A DNA stretch of 64,000 bases from Catenuloplanes niger (GCF_031458255.1 NZ_JAVDYC010000001.1:8418501-8482500), one strand, 5' to 3'; positions 43,672-52,024 are shown, counted from the first letter of the stretch. Notes: generated by a model from the letters alone, not told the origin. Numbers and translations are program-made.

Positions 43672-44361
43672 ATGCGACTTCTGGTGGTCGAGGACGAGGA
43701 GGACCTGGCCGACGGCCTGCGCGTCGGCCTGAGCCGGGCCGGGTACGCGGTGGATCTGGCCGTGGACGCGGCCGAGGCGGAGGAGCGGCTGGCGGTCAAC
43801 GCGTACGACCTGATGCTGCTCGACGTGAACCTGCCCGGCCGCAACGGGTTCGCGCTGTGCCGGGCGATCCGCCGCGGCGACGTGCCGGTGGCCGGCGGTG
43901 GCGAGCTGCGCATCCTCATGCTGACCGCGCGGGACAGCCTGGCCGACCGGGTGACCGGCCTGGACGAGGGCGCGGACGACTACCTGGTCAAGCCGTTCGC
44001 GCTCGCCGAGCTGCTGGCCCGCGCCCGGGCGCTGCTGCGCCGGGACACCGGCGGCACGAACGCCGTGCTGACCGTCGGTGACCTGCGGCTGGACACCGCG
44101 CGGCACGAGGCCACCCGCGCCGGTGAGCGGCTGGCGCTGACCCTGAAGGAGTTCGGCGTGCTGGAGTACCTGATGACGCGGCCCGGCCGGGTCGTCCCGG
44201 CGGAGGAACTGCTCGAGCATGTCTGGGACGAGAACACCGACCCGTTCACCCAGACGGTCCGGGTGACCGTCGGCACGCTGCGCCGCAAGCTCACCCCGGC
44301 CGGTGGTGAGCCGCCGATAGAGACCGTGGTGGGGCGCGGGTATCGGCTGCGGGAGGCGTGA
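43672..44361 (+). CDS. OmpR-family response regulator
   Basis: 229 residues from ATG 43672; a GTG at 43663 is in frame but less likely. Receiver domain with acidic pocket VVEDEEDLA, phospho-acceptor Asp in LMLLDVNLPGRNGFALC and Lys in DDYLVKPFAL. Winged-helix output domain (LTLKEFGVLEYLMTRPGRVV, TVRVTVGTLRRKL, VVGRGYRLRE). It ends in a TGATG overlap with the sensor kinase gene. Confidence 0.95.
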   Translation: MRLLVVEDEEDLADGLRVGLSRAGYAVDLAVDAAEAEERLAVNAYDLMLLDVNLPGRNGFALCRAIRRGDVPVAGGGELRILMLTARDSLADRVTGLDEGADDYLVKPFALAELLARARALLRRDTGGTNAVLTVGDLRLDTARHEATRAGERLALTLKEFGVLEYLMTRPGRVVPAEELLEHVWDENTDPFTQTVRVTVGTLRRKLTPAGGEPPIETVVGRGYRLREA

Positions 44362-45659
44362 TGCCCGCGTTCACCCGGTCGATCCGGTTCCGGCTGACCG
44401 CGCTCTACTCCGGCATCCTGTTCGCGCTGGCCGGGGCCGGGCTGGCGGTGACCTACGTGGTGGTCGAGCGGGTCACCGACCCGAAACCGATCACCACGCG
44501 GTACACGGCGCAGCTGGTCAAGGAGAAGGCGGACGGCCGCGAGTACCCGGTGGGCACGCTGGACGTGGCCGCGATCGAGGAGATCGAGTCCGAGGTCAAC
44601 CTGCGGCTGCTGGAGACGCTGCGGACGTACTCGCTGCTCGCTCTCGGGGTGTTGTTCCTGGTCAGTCTCGCGCTCGGCTGGGTGCTGGCCGGGCGGGCGC
44701 TGCGGCCGGCCGGCGCGATCGCCCGCACCGCGCGGGAGATCCAGGCGACCGACCTGTCCCGGCGGATCCGGCTCGACGGTCCGCGGGACGAGCTGCGGGA
44801 CCTGGCGGACACGATCGACGAGATGCTGGACCGGCTCGACGCCGCGTTCCGTGCCCAGCGGCAGCTGATCGACGACGCGTCGCACGAGCTGCGCAGCCCG
44901 CTGGCGATCATCCGGGCGAACCTGGACGCGTCGCTGACCGCGCCGGAGGCGACCGACGAGGAACGCGCCCGCGCGACCGCGATCGTGGACCGGGCCACCA
45001 CGCGCATGTCCCGGCTGGTCGAGGACCTGCTCGCGACCGCGCGCCGGGACGCGGACGCGCTGGCCGACACCGAGGCCGACCTGGCCGAGGTGGCGCGGGA
45101 GGCGGGCGAGGAGTTCGCCGCGCCGGCCGAGGTCACGGTGCGGACCCTGCCGTCCGACCCGCTGCTGATGATCGGTGACCCGGACGCGCTGCGCCGCGCC
45201 GCCGGGAACCTGCTCTCCAACGCGGTGCGGGTCTCCCCGGCCGGCGGCACGGTCACGATCGGGGCGGGCCGGTCCGGCGGCTGGCTGTGGCTGGCCGTCA
45301 CGGACGAGGGCCCGGGGATCGCGGAAACGGAGATCTCCCGCGTCTTCGACCGGTTCTGGCGCGGCACGGCCGGCGGCACCCCGCGCGGCACGGCCGGCGG
45401 CACCCCGCGCGGCACGGCCGGCGGCACCCCGCGCGGTACGGCCGGCGGCACCCCGCGCGGTACGGCCGGCGGCACCGTGCGCGGGGAGCGGCGGACCGGG
45501 CTGGGACTGGCGATCGTGCGGCAGATCGTCGAGTCGCACGGCGGGCAGCCGGCGGTCTTCTCCACGGTCGGCGCGGGCAGCACGTTCGTGCTCTGGCTCC
45601 CCGCCGCCGGCCGTGCGGACGACGCGCCGCCGCCCGCCGCGAACCCGATGCCGCGCTGA
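44361..45659 (+). CDS. Sensor histidine kinase with repeat-expanded ATP lid
   Basis: 432 residues from ATG 44361, with GGGAGG 4 bases before it; GTG 44358 is an alternative. Two membrane helices (about 13-33 and 92-113) flank a small sensor loop. HAMP domain follows, then the H-box DDASHELRSPLAII, N-box NLLSNAVRVSP, G1 DEGPGIAE, F-box VFDRFWRG and G2 GLGLAIV. Between F and G2 boxes, residues 335-374 are five tandem copies of GTAGGTPR (last copy GTAGGTVR). This sits in the flexible lid that closes over ATP. Partner of the regulator encoded just upstream. Confidence 0.94.
   Translation: MPAFTRSIRFRLTALYSGILFALAGAGLAVTYVVVERVTDPKPITTRYTAQLVKEKADGREYPVGTLDVAAIEEIESEVNLRLLETLRTYSLLALGVLFLVSLALGWVLAGRALRPAGAIARTAREIQATDLSRRIRLDGPRDELRDLADTIDEMLDRLDAAFRAQRQLIDDASHELRSPLAIIRANLDASLTAPEATDEERARATAIVDRATTRMSRLVEDLLATARRDADALADTEADLAEVAREAGEEFAAPAEVTVRTLPSDPLLMIGDPDALRRAAGNLLSNAVRVSPAGGTVTIGAGRSGGWLWLAVTDEGPGIAETEISRVFDRFWRGTAGGTPRGTAGGTPRGTAGGTPRGTAGGTPRGTAGGTVRGERRTGLGLAIVRQIVESHGGQPAVFSTVGAGSTFVLWLPAAGRADDAPPPAANPMPR
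45363..45482 (+). repeat. Five 24-base tandem repeats in the histidine kinase gene
   Basis: Five in-frame 24-base units from 45363 to 45482. Units 1-3 are identical; units 4 and 5 begin GGT instead of GGC, and unit 5 also differs at the Pro codon. Because the unit is a multiple of three, copy-number change would lengthen or shorten the ATP lid without breaking the frame. Confidence 0.9.
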
Positions 45660-45761
45660 CCGCTCGGCTCCACGCCCGGTGGACGCCCGGCTGGTGGCCG
45701 TGACGCGCCCGCAGCGGACGGCCGGCCTGCGACACGCGCTCCTCGGAGGCCGCGGGTGCTG

Positions 45762-46529
45762 TCACCGGCCCGGAGCGTGCGGGTTCGCGACCGGCCCGCG
45801 GAAGCAGTCCTGCTGCGACACGGCGTCGCCGACCAGGTCGGTGTAGTCCTCCGCGTCGTCCCGCGGCGCGTACCCCAGGAGCCGGTTGTCCTCGGTCACG
45901 TCCCACCGGGAGCGGCTGTTGCGGGACGAGACCAGGAACGTGCCGAAGCCCGGCGCGCGGGTCAGTGCCGCGTCGAACGCGCGGACCAGGTCCGGGTGGC
46001 TGAGCCAGATCCGCAGCGCCAGCTCGTCGTGCGGGCGGACGTCGACGTCGCCGAGCCGCAGGCAGGTCACGGTCAGCCCGTCCCGGTCGGCGTGGTAGCG
46101 GCCGAACGACTCGCCGAGCGTCTTCGTCACGCCGTAGAAGCAGCACGGGCGCACCGGCCAGCGGGCCGACACGCCGGGGGTGCGGTCCCGGTCGTAGCCG
46201 CCGCCGGCGTGGTGCGAGCTGGCGAACACCACGGTGCGGACCCCGGCCGCGACCGAGGCGGCGAACACGTGCCGCGTACCGTCCACGTTGGGGTGTCGCA
46301 GCTCCTCCCACGCGACGCCGGGCCGCGCGTTCGCGGCCAGATGCACCACCACGTCCACGCCCGGGGGTACGGTCAGCGCGGTCACGTCGCCCCGCGACCA
46401 GGTCTCGCCGGGCAGCGTGACCGTGGGCGCGGCCACGTCGTGGCAGTGCAGCACGTGGGTGCCGGCCCAGGCGCGCCGCAGCAGCGTGCCGATCGTGCCG
46501 GCCGCCCCGGTGACCAGCACCGTGCTCAT
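45762..46529 (-). CDS. NAD-dependent epimerase/dehydratase, uronate dehydrogenase-like
   Basis: 255 residues from ATG 46529. Extended SDR: VLVTGAAGTIGTLLRRAW at the start, VVHLAANARPGVAW, NVDGTRHVFAASVAAGVRTVV, the active-site S in FASSHHAGGGYDRD and Y-x-x-x-K in FYGVTKTLGESF. These match uronate dehydrogenase-like enzymes best. It is the third gene of an overlapping operon with a Gfo/Idh oxidoreductase and a sugar isomerase, so a sugar or sugar-acid pathway is likely. Substrate not certain. Confidence 0.85.
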   Translation of the reverse strand: MSTVLVTGAAGTIGTLLRRAWAGTHVLHCHDVAAPTVTLPGETWSRGDVTALTVPPGVDVVVHLAANARPGVAWEELRHPNVDGTRHVFAASVAAGVRTVVFASSHHAGGGYDRDRTPGVSARWPVRPCCFYGVTKTLGESFGRYHADRDGLTVTCLRLGDVDVRPHDELALRIWLSHPDLVRAFDAALTRAPGFGTFLVSSRNSRSRWDVTEDNRLLGYAPRDDAEDYTDLVGDAVSQQDCFRGPVANPHAPGR

Positions 46530-47719
46530 CCGGCCGCCGGGCCGAACGTGCTGTGCACGGTGACGTACTCGCCGCGCTCGGCCGACTCCATGATGGACAG
46601 CATCAGGTCCAGCACGTGCAGCGCCCGTTCGCCGGACGCGGCGTGCGGCACGCCGGCCCGGATCGCGCGGGCCATCTCGACCACGCCCAGCCCGCGCGCG
46701 ACGTGCGGGTCCTCGTCGCCGGGCGCGACCGGCAGATCGGTCCACGCGGTGTCGCCGAGGCGCAGGATCCGGCCGTGGTCGCGGTGCCGGTTCGGGTCGG
46801 GCAGCGCCAGTGTGGCGGCGGTGCCGGTGATCTCCAGCAGCCCGGTGCGGCCGAGCGGCGAGTCGAAGCTCATCACGAGCGTGGCGACCGGGCCGGCGGC
46901 GAACTCGATCAGCGCGGTCACGTGCGTCGGCACCTGGACCCCGAACACCGTGCCGGCCCTCGGGCCGCTGCCGATCGTGCGTTCCGCGAACGCGCGGCGG
47001 CCGAGCGCGACCACCCGCGCGGCCGGGCCGAACGCGGCGGTGAGCGCGGTCAGGTAGTACGGGCCGATGTCCAGCAGCGGGCCGGCACCGGCCTGGTACA
47101 GGAACTCGGGGGAGGGGTGCCACGACTCCGGCCCGGGACTCTGCATGATCAACAGTGCGCTCTGCGGCGTGCCGATGGTGCCGTCGCCGACCGCGCGCAA
47201 CGCGTTCGCCAGGCCCGGGGCCAGGAAGGTGTCCGGTGCGCCGCCGACGCGCACCCCGGCCGCGGCCGCGGCGTCGAGCATGCGGGCGCCGGACGCGCGG
47301 TCCAGCGACAGCGGCTTCTCGTTGTAGACGTGCCGGCCGGCCGCGATCACGTCCGCGGCGACCGCGTCGTGCGCGGCCGGGACGGTCAGGTTGACCACCA
47401 GTTCCACGTCCGGGTGCGTGATCGCGGCCGGGACGTCCGTGGCCGGCGGTACGCCGTACTTCGCCGCCACCTCGGCCGCGCGGGCGACGTCGAGGTCGGC
47501 GCAGACGACCACGCGCACGTCGTCCGGATACCCGGCGAGCGTGGGGAGGTACTGGTGGCTGACCGTGCCGCAGCCGACGATCGCGACGCCGACCGGGCCG
47601 GCGGCCCTGTTGCCAGCCGTGCCGGCGGCCGTGTTGCCGGCCGTGCCGGCGGCCGTGTTGCCGGCCGGGCCGGCGGCCGGGTCGCCGGTCGGGCCGGCGG
47701 ACGTGGGGGCGCCGGTCAT
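46526..47719 (-). CDS. Gfo/Idh/MocA-family oxidoreductase
   Basis: 397 residues from ATG 47719. Rossmann loop VAIVGCGTVSHQYLP at about 43-57, followed by VVVCADLD and the family's EKPLSLD with the catalytic lysine near residue 138. The C-terminal domain binds the sugar (LLDIGPYYLTALTAAFG). The first 42 residues are an odd Ala/Gly/Thr-rich extension made of 8-residue repeats. It overlaps the isomerase gene before it (4 bases) and the epimerase gene after it (ATGA). Confidence 0.9.
   Translation of the reverse strand: MTGAPTSAGPTGDPAAGPAGNTAAGTAGNTAAGTAGNRAAGPVGVAIVGCGTVSHQYLPTLAGYPDDVRVVVCADLDVARAAEVAAKYGVPPATDVPAAITHPDVELVVNLTVPAAHDAVAADVIAAGRHVYNEKPLSLDRASGARMLDAAAAAGVRVGGAPDTFLAPGLANALRAVGDGTIGTPQSALLIMQSPGPESWHPSPEFLYQAGAGPLLDIGPYYLTALTAAFGPAARVVALGRRAFAERTIGSGPRAGTVFGVQVPTHVTALIEFAAGPVATLVMSFDSPLGRTGLLEITGTAATLALPDPNRHRDHGRILRLGDTAWTDLPVAPGDEDPHVARGLGVVEMARAIRAGVPHAASGERALHVLDLMLSIMESAERGEYVTVHSTFGPAAG
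47606..47677 (-). repeat. Three 24-base tandem repeats in the Gfo/Idh gene
   Basis: Three in-frame 24-base units encode AAGPAGNT, AAGTAGNT and AAGTAGNR (residues 15-38), with a partial fourth. They precede the Rossmann fold and are not part of the family's conserved structure. Unit length and composition recall the kinase repeat at 45363-45482, 2 kb away. Confidence 0.8.
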
Positions 47720-48438
47720 CGCAGCACCGCCGCGCTCGCCCGGAGCGCCTCGAGGACGTCGCCGGCGCAGTGGTCCAGTTCCACGATCCGCCGCGCGCCG
47801 GGCGCGGCGGCGAGCGCGGCGCCGATCGGGACGATGCCGGCGCCGACCGCGGTCATCGGGCCCTCGACCGTGGCCGGGCCGTCCTTGACGTGCAGGTACC
47901 GGACCCGGTCGCCGAGCCGGCCGAGCAGCGCCGGCACGTCCGCGCCGCCGGTCGCGGCCCAGTACAGGTCGACCTCGAGCAGGACCTCCGGCGCGAGCCG
48001 GTCCGCGAGGGCCTCCAGCGCGGTCCGGCCGTCGACGCGCGTGGCGACCTCCCAGTGGTGGTTGTGGTACCCGACGCGCAGCCCGAGGTCCGCGGCCCGG
48101 ACCGCGGCCGCGCCGAGGCGGCGGGCGGTGTCCGCGACCGCGTCCGCGTCGGCGAACCGCTCGGGCGGCAGGTAGGCCTGGATCAGCGTGTCCGTGCCGA
48201 GGACCGGCGCGGCCGCGAACGCGGCGTCCGCGTCCGCGCCGAGGACGTCGGCGTGCGCGCTGCACACGGACAGCCCGGCCGCGTCGAGGTCGGCCCGCAG
48301 CGCGTGCGGGTCGCGGTGGGCCTGGAACGGTTCGACGGCGCCGTAGCCGGCGTCGGCGAGCGCGCGGAGCGTGCCGGGCCGGTCCGCGGCGAGCCGGTCC
48401 CGGACGGTGTAGAGCTGGACGGCGAGAACGGTGCTCAA
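47716..48438 (-). CDS. Sugar phosphate isomerase/epimerase (AP endonuclease 2-like TIM barrel)
   Basis: 240 residues. TIM barrel of the xylose isomerase-like/AP_endonuc_2 group: LAVQLYTVRDRLAAD at the start, YGAVEPFQ, LGLRVGYHNHHWEV with likely metal-binding His, VLLEVDLYWAATGG, YLHVKDGP and IVELDH with the metal-ligating Glu and His. First gene of the three-gene operon. Frequently paired with Gfo/Idh oxidoreductases in inositol or keto-sugar metabolism. Confidence 0.88.
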   Translation of the reverse strand: MSTVLAVQLYTVRDRLAADRPGTLRALADAGYGAVEPFQAHRDPHALRADLDAAGLSVCSAHADVLGADADAAFAAAPVLGTDTLIQAYLPPERFADADAVADTARRLGAAAVRAADLGLRVGYHNHHWEVATRVDGRTALEALADRLAPEVLLEVDLYWAATGGADVPALLGRLGDRVRYLHVKDGPATVEGPMTAVGAGIVPIGAALAAAPGARRIVELDHCAGDVLEALRASAAVLR

Positions 48439-48792
48439 TGCTGCTCCCTGCCAAGAGACGGTGGCGGTCTTGTCGGGATTCGTCGTCGGGGTGGTGCCTC
48501 AGTCTCGTCGACTTCGGTCGATGCGTCCAGATCATGTTCCGGTCCGACCCACCGCGTGATTACACTTAGTAGTCGTAAGATTGCTGAGGGTTGGCACCGC
48601 GCATCGGCCGTTCGGCCGGAACCACCTCGGCCCTTTATCCCGTTATTTCCGGCCAGATCGGGCAAGAGGTCGCGCGTCGGGGCAAAGTCGCGGCCACGCA
48701 TGGATCACGCACCGCTGTCAAGACCGTGCGCGGCTATCCGACACTGCCCTACGGTTCTGGCACCGCATCCCGCACGGCAGAAGGGCACCCCC
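48439..48792. other. Intergenic region, 354 bases
   Basis: Divergent space between the isomerase operon (minus) and a small membrane-protein gene (plus). A relatively A/T-rich stretch at 48555-48595 carries a short dyad, CTTA (48565-48568) facing TAAG (48576-48579), and is the likely promoter or operator area. No gene with credible codon use is visible. Codon bias in all frames is poor between 48600 and 48790. Confidence 0.4.
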
Positions 48793-49098
48793 TTGATCAA
48801 GACCCGCGCGTTCACCGGCGACGTCCACGAGCTGCCGGTCGAGGCCCGCGCGCTGATCGCCGGGACCGTCACCGCCCTGTGCGGCATGCTCGCCGGCAGC
48901 CTGCTGCTCAGTGCCTACCTGTTCCCCGGCCTGCACGGCTCGGCGCGGCAACTCGGCGAGTTCGCCACCGCGTTCGCGCTGCTCGCCGTCGCACCCGTCC
49001 TGTGGTTCCGGCTCCTGCCGCGGGTGCGATGGCTCGGTCTGCCCGCCGTCGCCGTGCTGCCCGCCCTCTTCGCGCTCTACCTGGGCACCGGATACTGA
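48793..49098 (+). CDS. Small membrane protein, 101 residues, unknown
   Basis: Starts at TTG 48793, with AGAAGGG about 7 bases upstream. About 20 polar residues (IKTRAFTGDVHELPVEARAL) precede three hydrophobic helices (IAGTVTALCGMLAGSLLLSAY; FATAFALLAVAPVLWF; GLPAVAVLPALFALYLG). No known motif. High third-position GC supports a real gene. Confidence 0.55.
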   Translation: MIKTRAFTGDVHELPVEARALIAGTVTALCGMLAGSLLLSAYLFPGLHGSARQLGEFATAFALLAVAPVLWFRLLPRVRWLGLPAVAVLPALFALYLGTGY

Positions 49099-49218
49099 AC
49101 CGGCGCCCCCACCTCCCGACCCGTCCCGCCGCGCGCCGCGTTCTGAATCGATGGCGATCAAAGCCGCGCCGGACGACACTGAGCCGTGTTCCGACCCTCC
49201 GGCTCAGGGAGCGACCGC

Positions 49219-49569
49219 GTGATTCGAGGCGCCACGCAAGACGAGCTGCTCTGTCTCGCGTTGCTGATCGTGTGGTACGCGGCGGTCGTCTGGGCCGTCG
49301 TCCGCCGTGTGCCGGTTCTCGGCGGCGGGGTGCTGGCGATCGCCTGGGCCGGAGCCTCGCCGACGTACGACCGACGCCGAGCCGGCGCGTGTGCCGCTGA
49401 TGAGGTACCACTACTTCTCGCGGCGGGCGATCAACTCGTTGTACGAGGACAACGGAGGCCGGAGTCGTCCCGTCATCACCTTGGAGAGGCTGCGCATTCC
49501 CTCGCTGGGGAACGTGACGCCGGAGGTGGAGGGGCGGATCGCCGCGGGGCGGACCTCGCGTGCGGCTGA
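49219..49569 (+). CDS. Doubtful small membrane ORF overlapping the next gene
   Basis: GTG 49219 follows AGGGAG by 7 bases. The first 50 residues include one convincing membrane helix (LLCLALLIVWYAAVVWAVV) with good codon use. After about 49400 codon use in this frame collapses while the next gene's frame becomes coding, so the tail is probably read-through past a lost stop. It may be a decayed or frameshifted small gene. Confidence 0.3.
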   Translation: MIRGATQDELLCLALLIVWYAAVVWAVVRRVPVLGGGVLAIAWAGASPTYDRRRAGACAADEVPLLLAAGDQLVVRGQRRPESSRHHLGEAAHSLAGERDAGGGGADRRGADLACG

Positions 49570-50317
49570 GGCCGCGGCAGCGGAGCGCCTGCTGGGCGAC
49601 TTCGTGGCGGACGATCCCGCATCGGTCGCCGCGGCCGGTGAAGGGTTCGTTCGCGGCCGAGGTGACGTCTGGATGACGCTCTACGGCACCGATGACATCG
49701 ACCAGCCGCCACATGCGGGCCGAGTCGCTTTTTTCGTCCGGTGCGGTGAAGGCGGCCGTACCGCGATGTGCCTCTTCGGCAGCCGGGAGAACTGCGACGG
49801 CTGGTTGCAGGACTCCCATCCCGACCGGGTGACCGGCTGGGCCCTGTCGTCCACGGCCGACGTCCTGCGGTGGCTCAACGACGCCGACCGCGAGTGGGAC
49901 CACGCGCGATGGGCCGGGAGCGTCGGACTCGAGGCTCTGATGATGGCGAATTACGAGGCGATCCTCGGCCTCGGTGGGTTCTTCGGCCGGCGTACGGACA
50001 ATGCGATGAGCTTTGTGGGTCGTCTCATCGACGTGGAATGGCTGGCTCTGGTCTATCACGTCGAATCCGTCACCCAAGGCGACCTGCCGTTCGACACCAT
50101 CATGATCGGTCGGCCGTTCTGGATCCGGTCCGGGCGGCACCGGGTGCAGACCACGGACGTCATCTCGCTCGCGGGCATGCGGTCGCGTCGGGATCGGCCC
50201 GTGTTCGCCGAGCGGTGGATCCGGTGGTTGCGGCCGGCGGAGTCGGGAGCCGGCCGGCCGCTGTATCTGTACCGGTCGCTCTGCCGTGTTCGTCACGTCT
50301 CGCCCGATCTCGGGTAG
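49400..50317 (+). CDS. Uncharacterised protein resembling DUF7019/SAVMC3_10250-type families
   Basis: 305 residues from ATG 49400; GTG 49391 is in frame. It begins MRYHYFSRRAINSLYEDNGG, like actinobacterial proteins that open with a short strand plus SxxK/R-I-xx-L-Y. The middle has VWMTLYGTDDIDQPP, VAFFVRCGEGGRTAMCLFGS and DGWLQDSHPDRVTGWALSS. No catalytic motif or membrane span is seen. Base composition is a little less GC-rich than its neighbours, which may point to later acquisition. Family likeness is weak. Confidence 0.55.
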   Translation: MRYHYFSRRAINSLYEDNGGRSRPVITLERLRIPSLGNVTPEVEGRIAAGRTSRAAEAAAAERLLGDFVADDPASVAAAGEGFVRGRGDVWMTLYGTDDIDQPPHAGRVAFFVRCGEGGRTAMCLFGSRENCDGWLQDSHPDRVTGWALSSTADVLRWLNDADREWDHARWAGSVGLEALMMANYEAILGLGGFFGRRTDNAMSFVGRLIDVEWLALVYHVESVTQGDLPFDTIMIGRPFWIRSGRHRVQTTDVISLAGMRSRRDRPVFAERWIRWLRPAESGAGRPLYLYRSLCRVRHVSPDLG

Positions 50318-50352
50318 GTAGGTGACGGCATTTCGCCTGCTGAGCGTGAAGT

Positions 50353-50375
50353 TGATCAGAGCGACACTCTGATCA
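50353..50375. promoter_or_regulatory. TetR operator candidate
   Basis: TGATCAGAG (50353-50361) and CTCTGATCA (50367-50375) are perfect 9-base arms with a 5-base spacer, 20 bases before the TetR start codon. This is the expected place and symmetry for self-repression. Confidence 0.7.
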
Positions 50376-50395
50376 TGGGATGTTAGCGTGAGCGG

Positions 50396-50986
50396 GTGCA
50401 CACCAGTCGGCGGGCGGAATATGCGGAGGCCACACGCCAGGCGATCATCGCGGCGTCGCGGGAGCTCTTCGTGACCAAGGGGTACGTCAAGACGACGGTC
50501 AACGAGATCGCCCGGACCGCCCGGGTCGCGCCCGCCACCGTGTACGCGGTCGGCGGCGGCAAGCAGGATCTGCTCCGCACCGTCATCCGGGACGGCACGG
50601 CGAGCCCGGCGTTCGACTCGCTGCAGGCCGGGATCGGGGCCGCGACCGAGCCCGGTGAGGTGCTGCGGCTGGTCGTGCGCGCCAGCCGGGAGGCGTTCGC
50701 GGCGTGGGCCGACCTGATCCGGGTGGTCACCGACACCGCGCCGCACGAGCCGGCCGCGGCCGAGAGCCTGCGCGTGTCCCGGCAGTTCCAGCGGGACTGT
50801 CTCGCGGCCGCGGCCCGCCGCCTGGAGTCGCTCGGCACGCTGCGGCTCACCGTCGACGAGGCCACCGACGTGCTCTACTACTACCTCGGCAACTCCTCGT
50901 TCTTCACGCTGACCGGCGACAACGGCTGGACCCTCGACGGCGCGGAACGTTGGCTGCTCGGCGCGCTCCACAAGGCGCTGCTCTGA
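50396..50986 (+). CDS. TetR-family transcriptional regulator
   Basis: 196 residues from GTG 50396. N-terminal HTH: EATRQAIIAASRELFVTKGY, then VKTTVNEIARTARVAPATVY; the usual F-x-x-K is replaced by VGGGKQDLL. The C-terminal helical ligand domain is divergent (TASPAFDSLQAGIGAATEPG). The perfect palindrome upstream suggests autoregulation. No co-directed target gene follows, so its other targets lie elsewhere. Confidence 0.9.
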   Translation: MHTSRRAEYAEATRQAIIAASRELFVTKGYVKTTVNEIARTARVAPATVYAVGGGKQDLLRTVIRDGTASPAFDSLQAGIGAATEPGEVLRLVVRASREAFAAWADLIRVVTDTAPHEPAAAESLRVSRQFQRDCLAAAARRLESLGTLRLTVDEATDVLYYYLGNSSFFTLTGDNGWTLDGAERWLLGALHKALL

Positions 50987-51007
50987 CCGTGGCACGGCCG
51001 GCGGCGG

Positions 51008-52024
51008 TCAGGCGGGGGCGGTGCTCTCCCGTACCGTGATCGTGGGTCGCGGTGGCTCCTCGGGCTCGTCGACGGTGCCGTGGACCAGGCGGAGCAGGCG
51101 GCGGGCGACGGACTCGCCGAAGACGGCCGGGTCGCGGTGCACGGCCGTCAGGGACGGCGTGAGCGCGGTGCAGACCGGCGAGTCCTCGACGCTCGCGACC
51201 GCGACGTCCGCCGGGACCGACAGGTCCCGCGCGCGCAGCGTGCGCACGCCCGCGACCGCCAGCACCTCGTTGTCGAAGATCAGTGCGTCCGGCCGGGACG
51301 GCGCGTCCAGCAGGCGAGCGGTGGCGGCCCGGCCCTGCGCGTCGCTGTAGTCGGTGCCGAGCACGTCGCGGGGCGCGCGGGCGGCGCCAGCGGTGCGGCG
51401 GAACGCGGTCACCCGGCGGTGCACGTGCAGCAGCTCGCCGGGGCCGCTGACGTAGGCCAGCCGGCGGCGCCCGGTCTCCAGCAGGTGGCCGACGAGCAGG
51501 CCGATCGCCACGCCGTCGTCCACGCTCACGCACGGGATCAGGCGTCTCGGGTCGGGGCCGCCGGCCAGCACGGCCGGGATGCCGAGGTCGCGCAGCAGCG
51601 CCGGGCGCGGGTCGCCCCGCCGCAGGTCACTGATGATCACGCCGTCGACGCGGCGTTCGTCGCTCCACCGGCGCAGCACGGTCAGCTCCTCCGCGACCGA
51701 CCGGGTCATGTGGAACAGCAGGCCGTAGCCGGCGCCGCTGAGCACGGCCTGGGTGCCGGCCAGCAGCCGCAGGTAGAAACTCTCGGTGCCGAACTCGCGC
51801 ACGTCCCGGGTGAGCGCGAACCCGATGGTCATCGACGCGCTGCCGGAGAGCGTGCGCGCGGCGTGATGCGGCGACCACTGCAGCTCCGCGGCCAGCGCCA
51901 GCACCCGCTGCCGGGTCTGCGCGGAGACGCCGGACCGCCCGTTCAGCGCGAACGAGGCGGCGGTCTCCGAGATGCCCAGGCGGGCGGCGAGATCCTTCAG
52001 CGTCGGGCGGGCTCTGCGCGGCAT
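51008..52024 (-). CDS. LacI-family transcriptional regulator
   Basis: 338 residues from ATG 52024. N-terminal HTH and hinge (TLKDLAARLGISETAASFAL, QTRQRVLALAAELQW, HHAARTL), then a sugar-binding-protein-like domain with GVIISDL, PCVSVDDG, LLVGHLLETGRRRLAYVSGP and DALIFDNEVLAVAGVRTL. It is divergent from the mannanase gene and presumably represses it until mannan-derived sugars appear (inference). A weak dyad (ATCGA/TCGAT spaced by 10 bases) lies near 52044-52064. Confidence 0.92.
   Translation of the reverse strand: MPRRARPTLKDLAARLGISETAASFALNGRSGVSAQTRQRVLALAAELQWSPHHAARTLSGSASMTIGFALTRDVREFGTESFYLRLLAGTQAVLSGAGYGLLFHMTRSVAEELTVLRRWSDERRVDGVIISDLRRGDPRPALLRDLGIPAVLAGGPDPRRLIPCVSVDDGVAIGLLVGHLLETGRRRLAYVSGPGELLHVHRRVTAFRRTAGAARAPRDVLGTDYSDAQGRAATARLLDAPSRPDALIFDNEVLAVAGVRTLRARDLSVPADVAVASVEDSPVCTALTPSLTAVHRDPAVFGESVARRLLRLVHGTVDEPEEPPRPTITVRESTAPA

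Noticed and set aside
45363-45482. CRISPR-like array
   Set aside because: The 24-base units are contiguous with no spacers and lie in frame inside a kinase gene.
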